DNA of 64,000 nt from CAVRXQ01 sp963831155. Lineage in GTDB: Bacteria; Actinomycetota; Acidimicrobiia; Acidimicrobiales; Bog-793. The stretch is from positions 1-64,000 of the forward strand of contig CAWHOY010000006.1 of NCBI GenBank assembly GCA_963831155.1. Direction: 5' to 3'. Shown one piece after another: positions 9,717 through 18,399 of the stretch. The notes beneath the pieces are model-generated. The model was not told where the DNA came from. It worked only from the letters and a program-made list of their open reading frames with translations, and did no database searches. How positions within the stretch are numbered: the stretch's first letter is position 1; each line of letters begins with the position of its first letter. Both the position numbers and the translations under genes were made by a program.

Positions 9717-9744
9717 GTTCACGCGCCGTTCACATACCGGTGAC
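9717..9744 (+). promoter_or_regulatory. PHO-box-like direct repeats upstream of glnII
   Basis: GTTCAC at 9717, GTTCAC at 9728 and GGTGAC at 9739 are spaced exactly 11 bases apart, about 100 bases before the glutamine synthetase start. Eleven-base GTTCACC-type direct repeats are the known PhoP-binding pattern in Streptomyces, where PhoP represses glnII. Binding here is inferred only from spacing and sequence. The rest of 9530-9842 shows no gene. Confidence 0.45.
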
Positions 9745-9842
9745 GACCCAGAAACGGCGCTCCGACAGGATGATCGGAATTGGGGCATATGGCGAGCCCG
9801 CGTGGGGCGGCCGAAGGAAGAGACGGAGGCGAGGCGGCGCAC

Positions 9843-10877
9843 ATGAGTTACCAGGCCGAATACATCTGGATCGACGGCACCCAGCCGACGGCGCAGATCC
9901 GGGCGAAGACGAAGATCCTCCCCGACGGCACCGAGCCGGAGATCTGGGGATTCGACGGTTCGAGCACGAACCAGGCGCCCGGCAGCCTTTCGGACTGTGT
10001 GCTGCGCCCCGTCCTCGTCACTCCGGACCCGCTGCGCGGCGGCAAGAACAAACTCGTGCTGTGCGAGGTGCTCGACCTCGACTTCCTCCCCCACCCGTCG
10101 AACACCCGGGCGCTGTGCGCCGAGTCCGCGGAGCGCTACGCCGACCAAGAGCCGATGTTCGGCATCGAACAGGAGTACACGTTCTTCAAGGACGGCCGCC
10201 CGCTGGGTTGGCCCGAGGTCGGCTTCCCCGCCCCCCAGGGTCCGTATTACTGCTCGGTCGGCGCGTCAATCGCCGTCGGGCGCGGGATCGTCGAGCGCCA
10301 CACCCAGGCGTGCATCGACGCCGGCATCGGCATCGTCGGAACGAACGCCGAGGTGATGAAGGGCCAGTGGGAGTACCAGATCGGCGTGCTCTCCCCGCCG
10401 GAGATCGGTGACCACCTGTGGCTCTCGCGCTGGCTCCTCATGCGGATCGCCGAGGAACACGGCGTCGACGTCAGCCTCGCCGCGAAGCCCGTCGCCGGCG
10501 ACTGGAACGGCGCCGGTGCGCACACCAACTTCTCGACAAAGTCAATGCGCGAGGACTACGCGGCCATCATCGCGGCCTGCGAGGCGCTCGGATCGAACAT
10601 CGAGGCGCACATCGCCGGCTACGGCGAGGGGATCAAGGACCGCCTCACCGGAGCGCACGAGACGGCGCCCTGGCACCTGTTCAATTACGGGCCATCTGAC
10701 CGCGGCGCGTCGATCCGCATTCCCTGGCACGTCGAGCGGGCGCAGAGGGGCTACTTGGAGGACCGCCGCCCGAACGCGAACGCCGATCCCTACATCGTGA
10801 CCCGCCTCATCACCGAGACGGTCTGTTCGGCGGCAGCCGAAGCGTCCTTTCGCGAGGTGGCCGCCGACGTCGCCTAA
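9843..10877 (+). CDS. glnII: Glutamine synthetase, type II (eukaryote-like)
   Basis: Condenses glutamate and ammonia to glutamine using ATP. The 344-residue length and motifs are those of GSII, not the roughly 470-residue bacterial GSI: WGFDGSSTNQAPG at the N terminus, MFGIEQEYTFF as the glutamate/metal-binding strand, GTNAEVMKGQWEYQIG, GDWNGAGAHTNFSTKSMR and RGASIRIP. There is no adenylylation-loop tyrosine region as in GSI. GSII occurs in Streptomyces, Frankia and rhizobia as a second enzyme. ATG 9843 follows a GGAGGCGAGG stretch. PHO-box-like repeats lie upstream and a GC hairpin lies downstream, suggesting a monocistronic gene. Confidence 0.95.
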   Translation: MSYQAEYIWIDGTQPTAQIRAKTKILPDGTEPEIWGFDGSSTNQAPGSLSDCVLRPVLVTPDPLRGGKNKLVLCEVLDLDFLPHPSNTRALCAESAERYADQEPMFGIEQEYTFFKDGRPLGWPEVGFPAPQGPYYCSVGASIAVGRGIVERHTQACIDAGIGIVGTNAEVMKGQWEYQIGVLSPPEIGDHLWLSRWLLMRIAEEHGVDVSLAAKPVAGDWNGAGAHTNFSTKSMREDYAAIIAACEALGSNIEAHIAGYGEGIKDRLTGAHETAPWHLFNYGPSDRGASIRIPWHVERAQRGYLEDRRPNANADPYIVTRLITETVCSAAAEASFREVAADVA

Positions 10878-10904
10878 CGCGTCGACGCGTTCGTAAGCCG
10901 CAGG

Positions 10905-10928
10905 CCTCCGCCGCGGCGGGGGCGGAGG
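10905..10928. terminator. GC-rich hairpin after glnII
   Basis: CCTCCGCC and GGCGGAGG form a perfect 8-bp stem around an 8-base loop, 28 bases after the glnII stop. No T-tract follows, as is common in actinobacteria. It may serve glnII and the convergent ABC permease. Confidence 0.5.
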
Positions 10929-11070
10929 TGGGCCCCGATCCGCGCGACGTGGTTCGCGACAACGTCGCGATTCCGCACGACAAGCCCTGCGAACAAAAAC
11001 TGACGCGATTACGCCAATTCCGAGTTCTGCTCGGGCCGAGTTGTCGCGGATAACACGATTTTGCTCTCAA

Positions 11071-11982
11071 TCAATCGACTTTCGAGAAGTTCCGCACGGC
11101 GACGGTCAGCATCACCGCGCCGAACGCGGCGACCAGCCCGAGTTCGAGCCCGATCGGGACGTGCCAGCTCCCCCAGGTCACTGTGGCTCCGAAGAGCTTC
11201 GCAACCTGTGGCGAGGCGTGGACGTGCGCAAAGACGGCGCGCCGCATCGGATCGACCATGTAGGTGAGCGGGTCGAGGCGTGTCAGCGCCCCGAGCCACG
11301 TCGGGAGCCCGCGCAATGGGAAGAGCGCACCTGACAGGAAGAACAGCGGCAAGACGACGAACTGGATGACGACCTGGAACGACTCGACCTGGGCGATGCG
11401 GGACGCGAGCGCAACGCCGAGCGCGGTGATCGTCGTCGCCGCGAGGAGCATCTCGCCGATCAGAGTGAAGATGAGGACTGGCGAGTATGGAACGCCAACG
11501 GCACCGGCGAGCGCCACCATGATCAACGCCTGCAGCGTCGCCACCGTTGCTCCGCCGGCGCACTTGCCCGCGATCACCGCCGAGCGACGGACCGGCGCGA
11601 CGAGCATCTCGCGCAGGAAGCCGAACTCGCGGTCCCACACGATCGAGACCGCGGAAAACGTCGCGGTGAACAACACGGTCATCGCGACGACACCGGGGAA
11701 CATGAAGGTCTTGAAGCTCGCGCCGCCACCGGTCGGGACACCTCGCGATACAAGAGATGAGAGTCCAGTCCCAAGCACGAACAGGAACAGCACCGGCTGC
11801 GCGAGGGAGGTGAGGATGCGGAGTCGGTTCCTCGAGAAGCGAATCAGCTCGCGGCGCCAGACGACGAGCCCGCCCCGCACATCGGCGCGGAGGCCGCCTC
11901 CGGCGATGCGGACACCCGCCGGCGCGGCGCGAAACGGCGCGTCGCGCGGCGCCGTCGTGGATCGCTGCTCCGTCGTCGCCAC
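11071..11982 (-). CDS. ABC-2 type transporter permease (DrrB-like)
   Basis: Membrane half of a daunorubicin-resistance-type exporter, about 303 residues. An N-terminal cytoplasmic stretch is followed by six hydrophobic spans, beginning ILTSLAQPVLFLFVLGTGL. The ABC-2 signature region reads FTATFSAVSIVWDREFGFLREMLVAP. The GTG at 11982 is chosen because GGGGGAG precedes it and its G is shared with the TAG stop of the ATPase gene (TAGTG), a translational-coupling arrangement. The alternative GTG at 12003 would overlap by 22 bases. The substrate is unknown; drugs or lipids are typical for the family. Confidence 0.9.
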   Translation of the reverse strand: MATTEQRSTTAPRDAPFRAAPAGVRIAGGGLRADVRGGLVVWRRELIRFSRNRLRILTSLAQPVLFLFVLGTGLSSLVSRGVPTGGGASFKTFMFPGVVAMTVLFTATFSAVSIVWDREFGFLREMLVAPVRRSAVIAGKCAGGATVATLQALIMVALAGAVGVPYSPVLIFTLIGEMLLAATTITALGVALASRIAQVESFQVVIQFVVLPLFFLSGALFPLRGLPTWLGALTRLDPLTYMVDPMRRAVFAHVHASPQVAKLFGATVTWGSWHVPIGLELGLVAAFGAVMLTVAVRNFSKVD

Positions 11983-13007
11983 TACCGTCTCCCCCTTACC
12001 CACGGTGCCGCCGCCATCCGCTCCGTGGCGGTCGCCTCTGCGTCACGGATCGTCCGGCCGGTATGGGCCATGAAGACGTCGTCGAGGGTCGGTCGGGCGA
12101 TCGAGACCGACGAGATCGAGACGCCGAGCTCGGCGAACAGGCGCGGCACGAACTGCTCGCCTCCGGCCACGTACACCGCAACGTCGCCCTCTGACCGCGT
12201 CGCGTCGAGCCCGAAGACCGACTTCAAGGCCGCAATCGCTGCGTCGTCATCGGGGGTATGGATCTGGACGCGGTCCCGTCCGACCTGGGCCTTCAGCTCC
12301 TCAGGAGTACCGCTCGCGACGATGCGGCCTTCGTCGATGATCGCGATTCGGTCGCAGTGCTCGGCCTCATCCATGTAGTGCGTCGTCAGGAACATCGTGA
12401 TCTGCTCGGTTCGGCGCAGTTCGTTGATGTAATTCCAGATGTGGGCGCGGGTCTGTGGGTCGAGGCCTACCGTTGGCTCGTCCAAGAACAGCACCCGCGG
12501 TGAATGCATGAGGCCGCGTGCGATCTCGAGCCGCCGTTTCATCCCGCCGGAGAAGGTACGGACGAGGGTCTTCCTCCGTTCCCAGAGGCCGACCATGTTC
12601 AGCACGTCTTCGATGCGCTTCGGCGCCTCCGAGCGGGGTACGCCGTACAGCTCGGCGTGGAAGCGGAGGTTCTCGTCCGCGGTCAGGTAGTCGTCAAGCG
12701 TCGTGTCCTGAAAGACGAGCCCGATCCGTTGGCGCACCGCCTCCTGTTCGGTCGCGACGTCGTGTCCGGCGACGCGCGCCGACCCGGACGACGGCCGCAA
12801 CAACGTGCAAAGCATGGAGATCGTCGTCGACTTGCCGGCGCCGTTCGGACCGAGGAAACCGAAGGTCTCTCCCGCCGCGACCGAAAAGCTGACGCCGCGC
12901 ACGGCCTCGACATCGCCGAACCGCTTCGCCAGCTCGTTGACCTCGATCGAGTTCGCTTCGAGCGCGACGCCACCAGAGCCATTGAAGGATGGAACTTCGT
13001 TTGCCAC
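11982..13007 (-). CDS. ABC transporter ATP-binding protein (DrrA-like)
   Basis: Energises the neighbouring permease. It carries Walker A GPNGAGKST, a Q-loop LVFQDTTLDD, signature FSGGMKRRLEIARGL, Walker B VLFLDEPTVGLDP and the switch-histidine segment LTTHYMDEAEHCDRIAIID. The C-terminal extension ending in TLDDVFMAHTGRTIRD is typical of the DrrA subfamily. Start GTG 13007 (VANEVPSF) has a purine-rich GGGGCGGCGGA before it. The frame is also open to 13094. It is the first gene of a two-gene operon and divergent from the split-barrel gene at 13197. Confidence 0.9.
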   Translation of the reverse strand: MANEVPSFNGSGGVALEANSIEVNELAKRFGDVEAVRGVSFSVAAGETFGFLGPNGAGKSTTISMLCTLLRPSSGSARVAGHDVATEQEAVRQRIGLVFQDTTLDDYLTADENLRFHAELYGVPRSEAPKRIEDVLNMVGLWERRKTLVRTFSGGMKRRLEIARGLMHSPRVLFLDEPTVGLDPQTRAHIWNYINELRRTEQITMFLTTHYMDEAEHCDRIAIIDEGRIVASGTPEELKAQVGRDRVQIHTPDDDAAIAALKSVFGLDATRSEGDVAVYVAGGEQFVPRLFAELGVSISSVSIARPTLDDVFMAHTGRTIRDAEATATERMAAAPWVRGRR

Positions 13008-13196
13008 TCCGCCGCCCCATTCGTCGCGATCGCGTCCTCCGACCGACGAACCGACGGTACCTGAGGGTGGATACGACCTCGTCGCGAACACCATGCGCAG
13101 CTTCGGAAAGCCAGCTCACAAGGGGCCCTCGTCGATGACCTTCGGCCCTGTGCGCGAGCGGCCGCTCGCGCTGCGATGGACGTGGAGGTGGTGCCG

Positions 13197-13634
13197 ATGA
13201 CGATCCATCACACAACACATCACGGAGCTGGGGTTCTGGAGGCGCCCGCGGCTCGTCCGATCGACGAACTCGAGTGCACTGCCATCCTCGCCCGCCACGA
13301 CATCGGTCGTCTCGCAATCGTCGGCCGCGACGAGCTCGACATCTTCCCCGTCCGCTACGTCGTCGACGGACGTTGGGCGATCGTGACCGTCCCGCCCGAA
13401 ATCGAGCTTTCGCGCGGCAGCCTGGAGCGGATCGCGCTAGAAGTCGACGAAATCGACGGCGACGGCGAGCGGACGATCGTGATCCACGGCTCGGGCCGGG
13501 ACATCTCCGCCAGTCTCGACGAGACCTCGATAAGGGAGCGGACGATCGCGAGCGGCGAAGCCCAGGCCGCTCGGGCGATCCGCATCATCCCCCGCTTGAT
13601 CACGGGACGCGAGACACCGGCCAGGATCGACTGA
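13197..13634 (+). CDS. Pyridoxamine 5'-phosphate oxidase-like split-barrel protein
   Basis: A small flavin- or F420-binding split beta-barrel protein of about 145 residues. The start of the barrel is seen in ECTAILARHDIGRLAIVGRDELDIFPVRYVVDGRW, followed by a short acidic middle and IRIIPRLITGRE at the end. Members include F420-dependent reductases and heme-binding proteins, so the reaction is not assigned. ATG 13197 is preferred over 13176 since GGAGG lies eight bases before it. It sits between two ABC exporter cassettes and is divergent from one of them, which may hint at a shared response. Confidence 0.8.
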   Translation: MTIHHTTHHGAGVLEAPAARPIDELECTAILARHDIGRLAIVGRDELDIFPVRYVVDGRWAIVTVPPEIELSRGSLERIALEVDEIDGDGERTIVIHGSGRDISASLDETSIRERTIASGEAQAARAIRIIPRLITGRETPARID

Positions 13635-13744
13635 GCGCGCCGCGGGGCCGCTCGCGTCGCTGCTGGTGTCGCACATCCGCATGCCGCGTGCGGCTTGGTC
13701 GCGCTCGCCACGCATGAAAAGGGGCGGGTGAACGGACCGGTAAC

Positions 13745-14728
13745 TTGGCCGTGGTGGGCGGCTTGCAATCTCTTTCCTCGGCCGAACGCGCTTGCGTTTC
13801 GACCGGTGACAACCTCGTCGTCGCGCGCGCCCTGATCAAGCGCTTTGGGAATTTCATCGCCGTCGACGCCGTCGACTTCTCGATCGCCCGCGGCGAGTCG
13901 TACGGATTCTTAGGTCCGAACGGTGCCGGCAAGACCTCGACAATGCGCATGGTGTCGTGCATGTCGCCAATTTCGGGCGGCTACCTGTCCGTGCTCGGCA
14001 TGGACCCGCGACGCGATGGCCCGCGCATCCGCGCCAGGATCGGTCTCGTCCCCCAGGAGGACTCGCTCGACCTCGAGCTCACCGTGCTCGACAACATGTT
14101 GGTGTACGGCCGCTACTTCGACCTTCCCCGCAAGTTCATTCGCGAGCGCGCCGAGGAACTGCTCGACTTCGCACAGCTGACAGAACGCGCAGCCGACAAG
14201 GTCGAGTCGCTCTCGGGTGGGATGAAGCGCCGCCTGACGATCGCCCGCGCGCTCGTCTCGGATCCGGAACTGTTGATCCTCGACGAGCCGACGACCGGTC
14301 TCGACCCCCAGGCGCGGCATCTTTTGTGGGACCGGCTCTACCGGTTGCGCCGCGAGGGCGTGACGTTGATCATCACGACCCACTACATGGACGAGGCCGA
14401 ACAGCTCTGCGAACGACTGGCCGTCATGGACCACGGTCGCTTCGCGGCCGAAGGCGCTCCCCAACAGCTCATCGCCGAGTACTCGACACGTGAAGTCGTC
14501 GAGCTCCGGTTTCGCTTCCTCGAGCCCCGTGACGTCGCCGGCCGCTTGGAGGGTTACGCGAAGCGCATGGAGGTTCTCCCCGATCGGCTGTTGCTCTATT
14601 CCGACGACGGCGACGCCACTCTCGCGGAGATCCACCGGCTCGGGATCGAGATCGACTCGGCGCTCGTGCGCCGCTCGAGCCTCGAAGACGTCTTCTTGCG
14701 ACTGACCGGCCGGTCGCTCATCGACTGA
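13745..14728 (+). CDS. ABC transporter ATP-binding protein (NodI/DrrA-like)
   Basis: ATPase of a second ABC-2 exporter. Landmarks are Walker A GPNGAGKTST, Q-loop LVPQEDSLD, signature LSGGMKRRLTIARAL, Walker B LLILDEPTTGLDP and switch His in ITTHYMDEAEQLCERLAVMD. The C-terminal region ends SSLEDVFLRLTGRSLID, as in NodI/DrrA proteins. The closest recognisable pattern (DNMLVYGRYFDLP) resembles NodI. The start is uncertain: TTG 13745 and GTG 13751/13754 lie in frame with a weak upstream AAGGGG. The stop overlaps the next start as TGATG, so three genes form a coupled operon. Confidence 0.9.
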   Translation: MAVVGGLQSLSSAERACVSTGDNLVVARALIKRFGNFIAVDAVDFSIARGESYGFLGPNGAGKTSTMRMVSCMSPISGGYLSVLGMDPRRDGPRIRARIGLVPQEDSLDLELTVLDNMLVYGRYFDLPRKFIRERAEELLDFAQLTERAADKVESLSGGMKRRLTIARALVSDPELLILDEPTTGLDPQARHLLWDRLYRLRREGVTLIITTHYMDEAEQLCERLAVMDHGRFAAEGAPQQLIAEYSTREVVELRFRFLEPRDVAGRLEGYAKRMEVLPDRLLLYSDDGDATLAEIHRLGIEIDSALVRRSSLEDVFLRLTGRSLID

Positions 14729-15546
14729 TGGCGAGCATCGAAGCGATCGCGCTCGAGCGCCCAGAGCCGCGCCTTTTGCGGCCGCGCTGGTTCGGCGCGT
14801 GGATGTACTTCGCGTACTCGTACAAAAGGACCTGGCGCGGCTCGATCACTGTCAGCTTCTTGTACCCCGTGCTGTACCTCGCGGCGATGGGGCTCGGCCT
14901 CGGCTCGCTCGTCGATCACCACGTCGGCCATGTCGGCGGCGTGTCGTACCTGCACTTCTTGGCGCCGGGTCTCCTGGCAGCGACAGCGATGCAGGTCGGC
15001 GGCAATGAGTCGATGTACCCAATCATGAACGCGATCAAGTGGGATAAGACCTACTTCGCGATGCTCGCGACCCCGCTTTCGTACAAGGACGTGTTGCGCG
15101 GCCACATCGCCTGGATCGCCTGCCGCTTGGTGACGGTCTGCGCGATCTATCTCGCGGTCCTCGCCGCATTCGGCACGACGTCGTCCGATCTCGCCGTGCT
15201 CGCGGTCCCGGCCGGCGTGCTGACGGGCCTCGCCTTCGTGCTGCCGATCGTGGCCTACTCGGCGCTGCAGACGAACCAAATGGGCTTCACCGCGATCTAC
15301 CGGCTGGGCTTGATCCCGCTCTTCCTGTTCTCGGGGACTTTCTTTCCGATCACCCAGCTGCCCGGTTGGCTGCAGCCGATCGCCTACGCGACGCCGCTGT
15401 ACCACGGGGTGGCGCTCTGCCGGGGACTTGTGATCGGTGGAATGACGAGCACGAGCGCGCTCGCTCACATTGGGTACCTCCTCGGCCTGTCGGCCATCGG
15501 TTACGCGCTCGCGCTCCGCAGCTATAAGAAGCGGCTCCTCGTATGA
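14728..15546 (+). CDS. ABC-2 type permease (NodJ-like), first of two
   Basis: About 272 residues with six hydrophobic segments, beginning SITVSFLYPVLYLAAMGLGLGSL. The ABC-2/NodJ family segment reads WDKTYFAMLATPLSYKDVLRGHI, and a late segment reads LFSGTFFPITQLPGWLQ before the last membrane helix. The gene is translationally coupled on both sides: TGATG with the ATPase and ATGA with the second permease. Two non-identical permeases imply a heterodimeric membrane channel. The transported substrate is not evident. Confidence 0.9.
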   Translation: MASIEAIALERPEPRLLRPRWFGAWMYFAYSYKRTWRGSITVSFLYPVLYLAAMGLGLGSLVDHHVGHVGGVSYLHFLAPGLLAATAMQVGGNESMYPIMNAIKWDKTYFAMLATPLSYKDVLRGHIAWIACRLVTVCAIYLAVLAAFGTTSSDLAVLAVPAGVLTGLAFVLPIVAYSALQTNQMGFTAIYRLGLIPLFLFSGTFFPITQLPGWLQPIAYATPLYHGVALCRGLVIGGMTSTSALAHIGYLLGLSAIGYALALRSYKKRLLV

Positions 15547-16355
15547 GCACGTCCGTCAGCTTCCCGATCCGGATCACACCGACCGCGCTGATCGGCTCGC
15601 GACGCGCGATCCGACTCGTACAGCGGAACTTCCTCGTCTACCGGCGCCAATGGTTCGTCTTTGCCTCGGGGTTCCTCGAGCCGTTTTTCTACCTGTTGTC
15701 GATCGGCGTCGGACTCAGCAAGCTCGTCGGCGCGCTCCACATCGGCAACCACCTCGTCGTGTACACCGCGTACGTGGCGCCCGGGTTGCTCGCGACCTCG
15801 GCGATGAACGGCTCCATCTTCGACTCGACGTTCAACATGTTCTTCAAGCTGAAGGTTTCAAAGACCTACGACGCGCTGTTGTCGACGCCGATGGCACCGG
15901 GCGACGTCGCGCTCGGCGAACTGACGTGGTCGTTGCTGCGCGGTTCGACGTACTCGGCCGCGTTCATCGTCGTGATGTCCGGTCTCGGGTATGCGCTGAC
16001 GCCATGGGTCGTGCTGTGCTACCCGATCGCGATCCTGATCGGATTCGCCTTCGCCGGCGTCGGCATGGCAGCGACCTCGTACATGCGCAGCTGGCAGGAC
16101 TTCGACAAGGTCTCGCTCGCGATCATCCCGATGTTCTTGTTCTCGGCGACGTTCTATCCCCTGTCGGTCTACCCGGGATGGCTGCAAGAAGTCGTCCGGC
16201 TTACGCCCCTCTACCAGGCGGTGGCACTCGAACGCAGCGTCGACGCCGGGCAGTTCGCCACGATCCTCATCGTCCACGCCGTCTATCTGGCGGTGATGGG
16301 TCTCGCCGGGTTGTCGATCACCTCTCGGCGGCTGGCGAAAAAGCTCCTTCCGTAA
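15543..16355 (+). CDS. ABC-2 type permease (NodJ-like), second of two
   Basis: About 270 residues and clearly related to the preceding gene. The matching segments are YDALLSTPMAPGDVALGEL and LFSATFYPLSVYPGWLQEVVRLTPLY, with six predicted membrane spans. It begins on the ATGA overlap with its neighbour and ends the operon. The similarity suggests an ancient duplication, with the two copies forming one channel with the ATPase encoded at 13745. Confidence 0.9.
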   Translation: MSTSVSFPIRITPTALIGSRRAIRLVQRNFLVYRRQWFVFASGFLEPFFYLLSIGVGLSKLVGALHIGNHLVVYTAYVAPGLLATSAMNGSIFDSTFNMFFKLKVSKTYDALLSTPMAPGDVALGELTWSLLRGSTYSAAFIVVMSGLGYALTPWVVLCYPIAILIGFAFAGVGMAATSYMRSWQDFDKVSLAIIPMFLFSATFYPLSVYPGWLQEVVRLTPLYQAVALERSVDAGQFATILIVHAVYLAVMGLAGLSITSRRLAKKLLP

Positions 16356-16373
16356 CCGTCCGAGCGCGTCGGA

Positions 16374-16664
16374 TCAGATCGCGTACGCGCAGCCGTCCCA
16401 GAGCGCTTCGAGCCGCGGGCGCCTTGAGCCCTTCAGCTTGAGGATGAGTTCGTCGGGGTGCGCGCCGCGCGGCGAGGAGTAGTAAACGACGACGCCGTGA
16501 TCCTCGAATCGCTCGAAGCGGGAAGGGTCCAGCGGTGCGGCCATCGTCACTGCGAGCGTCGTCAACGCCCCGGTGCAGCAGCGTTGCGAACGGGCGGCAA
16601 CCGTGACGACGCCGCCCTGACGGGCGAGGTAATCGCGAACCTTGTCCTCGGCCACGATGCGCAC
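16374..16664 (-). CDS. Small protein with vicinal cysteines (CC motif)
   Basis: A 96-residue protein with the central motif RSQRCCTGALTT and a further Cys near the end (WDGCAYAI). I do not firmly recognise the family. The neighbouring-cysteine pattern resembles small bacterial 'CC/Se' proteins in which one cysteine can be selenocysteine, which would suggest redox or metal-thiol chemistry. It has no signal peptide. It faces the ABC operon tail to tail and is divergent from the DUF1697 gene. Confidence 0.6.
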   Translation of the reverse strand: MRIVAEDKVRDYLARQGGVVTVAARSQRCCTGALTTLAVTMAAPLDPSRFERFEDHGVVVYYSSPRGAHPDELILKLKGSRRPRLEALWDGCAYAI

Positions 16665-16828
16665 GCCACAAGGTTACGGCTTCGCGGAGGACGGGCTGCT
16701 CAACGTGGCTGGACGCGCAGGCGGTGCTCGTGTCTCGCTTTCCTCCTCGCCCGCCTCGAATACGATCGCGAACTCAGCTCGTCACCGAACGACTCGGATC
16801 GTTCGGCACGCGTCGACCCGTGAGTCGT

Positions 16829-17374
16829 ATGACCACAACTTCTGTCGCCTTCTTGCGCGCCGTGAACGTCGGCGGCCGATCGCTGCCGATGGTGGAGTTG
16901 CGCGCGCTCTTCGAGCGGCTGGGTGCGCGACACGTCGCGACGTATATCCAGAGCGGAAATGTGATTTTCGATCCGCCAACGGGTAGAACCACGCGCTTCG
17001 CGGACATCATCGAGCGGGCCCTTTACGATGAATTCGGTCTCCACTCTGCTGTCGTCGCCCGGTCGGCGCACGAGCTGCGCCGCCTGCTCTCCTCGATCCC
17101 GTTTCCGACGGACGCCCATCTCCTGGTTCATGTCGGTTTCTTCAAGTCGCGACCGCCCGCTTCTGAGGTGGAGGATGTCTCGACGTTCGACGCCGGAGAA
17201 GAACGGGTCATTGTCGATGGAAAGGAGTGCTTTCTCTACCTGCCGAACGGTGTCGGGAGGGCGAAGTTGCCCGCCAGGCTGAACCGACTCTCGACGCCAG
17301 TGACGATTCGCAACTTGCGCACGGTCACAGCCCTCGAAGAGCTCGCGTCGAGTAGCGGCTCGCGGCGGGGCTGA
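16829..17374 (+). CDS. DUF1697 domain protein
   Basis: About 181 residues, the normal size for DUF1697. The diagnostic N terminus is VAFLRAVNVGGRSLPMVELRALFERLG, followed by HVATYIQSGNVIFD and later VDGKECFLYLPNGVGRAKLP. The family is widespread in actinobacteria, cytosolic and of unknown function. ATG 16829 is favoured, with in-frame GTG 16820 close by. Confidence 0.85.
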   Translation: MTTTSVAFLRAVNVGGRSLPMVELRALFERLGARHVATYIQSGNVIFDPPTGRTTRFADIIERALYDEFGLHSAVVARSAHELRRLLSSIPFPTDAHLLVHVGFFKSRPPASEVEDVSTFDAGEERVIVDGKECFLYLPNGVGRAKLPARLNRLSTPVTIRNLRTVTALEELASSSGSRRG

Positions 17375-17505
17375 AGAGGCCCTTCGCCAGCGATTACCCG
17401 CGAAGGACCTCTGACCTCGATGGACAGGAGCGACGGGACATCGGCCCTGTCCCTTGGGGTCGTTCGGCCCTTGGGCTTCGACCCGCACAAACGTACGGTT
17501 CCGCG

Positions 17506-17991
17506 ATGGTCGGTAGCGTCTCTCGGCCGGTGCGCCAGGCGATCTTCCTCGAGGACTACCTCGACGTGCCGCTGCGTCCAGCGGCGATCGAGGGACGTTT
17601 CCTTGCCGGGGGCGGTTGGCTGGCGCCACTCGCGAAAACGGCGGAGGACGAGGGCGAGACGCTCTACATGCGATTGGGACCGCTCTGGGGTCATGGCCGA
17701 ATCGCCCGGGAGGTGCGCGTGCGCATCCGCGGCACGCGATATCGGGGCGACGCGAGCGTCATTTCGCTGGCGTGGGAGGACGCGCTGCGCCCGGGTCTGT
17801 TCCCGGTGCTCGACGGCGACCTCGAGCTCTCCCCACTCGATGTCGATTCGTGCCGTATCACGCTCTCCGCGACGTACACCCCGCCATTCGGCGATCTCGG
17901 AGCGGACCTCGATCGGGCGCTTCTCCATCATGTCGCGCAGTCGACGGTGCGGTCGTTCTTGCGCCTCATCGCGGCGAACATCGAGCCGTAG
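17506..17991 (+). CDS. Conserved hypothetical protein
   Basis: A 161-residue protein with no signal peptide or membrane segment. Alternating hydrophobic strands (VRVRIRGTRYRGDASVISLAWED, CRITLSATYTPPFGDLG) and a C-terminal helix (VAQSTVRSFLRLIAANIE) look like a START/SRPBCC-type helix-grip fold, but this is only an impression. ATG 17506 fits the start of conserved-looking sequence. It stands alone between DUF1697 and DUF2277 genes. Confidence 0.6.
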   Translation: MVGSVSRPVRQAIFLEDYLDVPLRPAAIEGRFLAGGGWLAPLAKTAEDEGETLYMRLGPLWGHGRIAREVRVRIRGTRYRGDASVISLAWEDALRPGLFPVLDGDLELSPLDVDSCRITLSATYTPPFGDLGADLDRALLHHVAQSTVRSFLRLIAANIEP

Positions 17992-18059
17992 TTCGAGCTG
18001 CGGGGCTCATCGCGGCCATACCTCGCGGAACGGCGGACGGTTCGAGGTACCTTGCCTCC

Positions 18060-18317
18060 ATGTGCCGAAACATCACGACGCTCCGTGGACTCCAACCCGA
18101 GGCGACGCTCGAGGAGATCGAGGCAGCGGCTCGCCAGTACGTCCGCAAGGTAAGCGGGGTGCAATCCACGTCGGATCGCACGGAAGAGGCATTCGAAAAG
18201 GCCGTCCGCGAGGTCGCGAGGACGACGACCCAGCTCCTCGCCGACCTGCCGACACGAAAGCAGCCGCCGCTGTCCCTCCCCCCTTCACGCAGGCACCTGC
18301 ACGCCGCTCCCCGGTAG
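18060..18317 (+). CDS. DUF2277 family protein
   Basis: An 85-residue protein starting MCRNITTLRGLQPEATLEEI with AARQYVRKVSGVQ, the conserved pattern of DUF2277. The function of the family is unknown; the invariant second-residue Cys is notable. The C terminus is basic and proline-rich. The protein is small, cytosolic and mostly helical. Confidence 0.85.
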   Translation: MCRNITTLRGLQPEATLEEIEAAARQYVRKVSGVQSTSDRTEEAFEKAVREVARTTTQLLADLPTRKQPPLSLPPSRRHLHAAPR

Positions 18318-18399
18318 CCCCCGGGGATCCGTCGACGAGGCGGCCACGGGTCAAGGCTCGCGGCAAGGTGGAAGAGCACCGCGCTGAAGCGCGGCGAGC

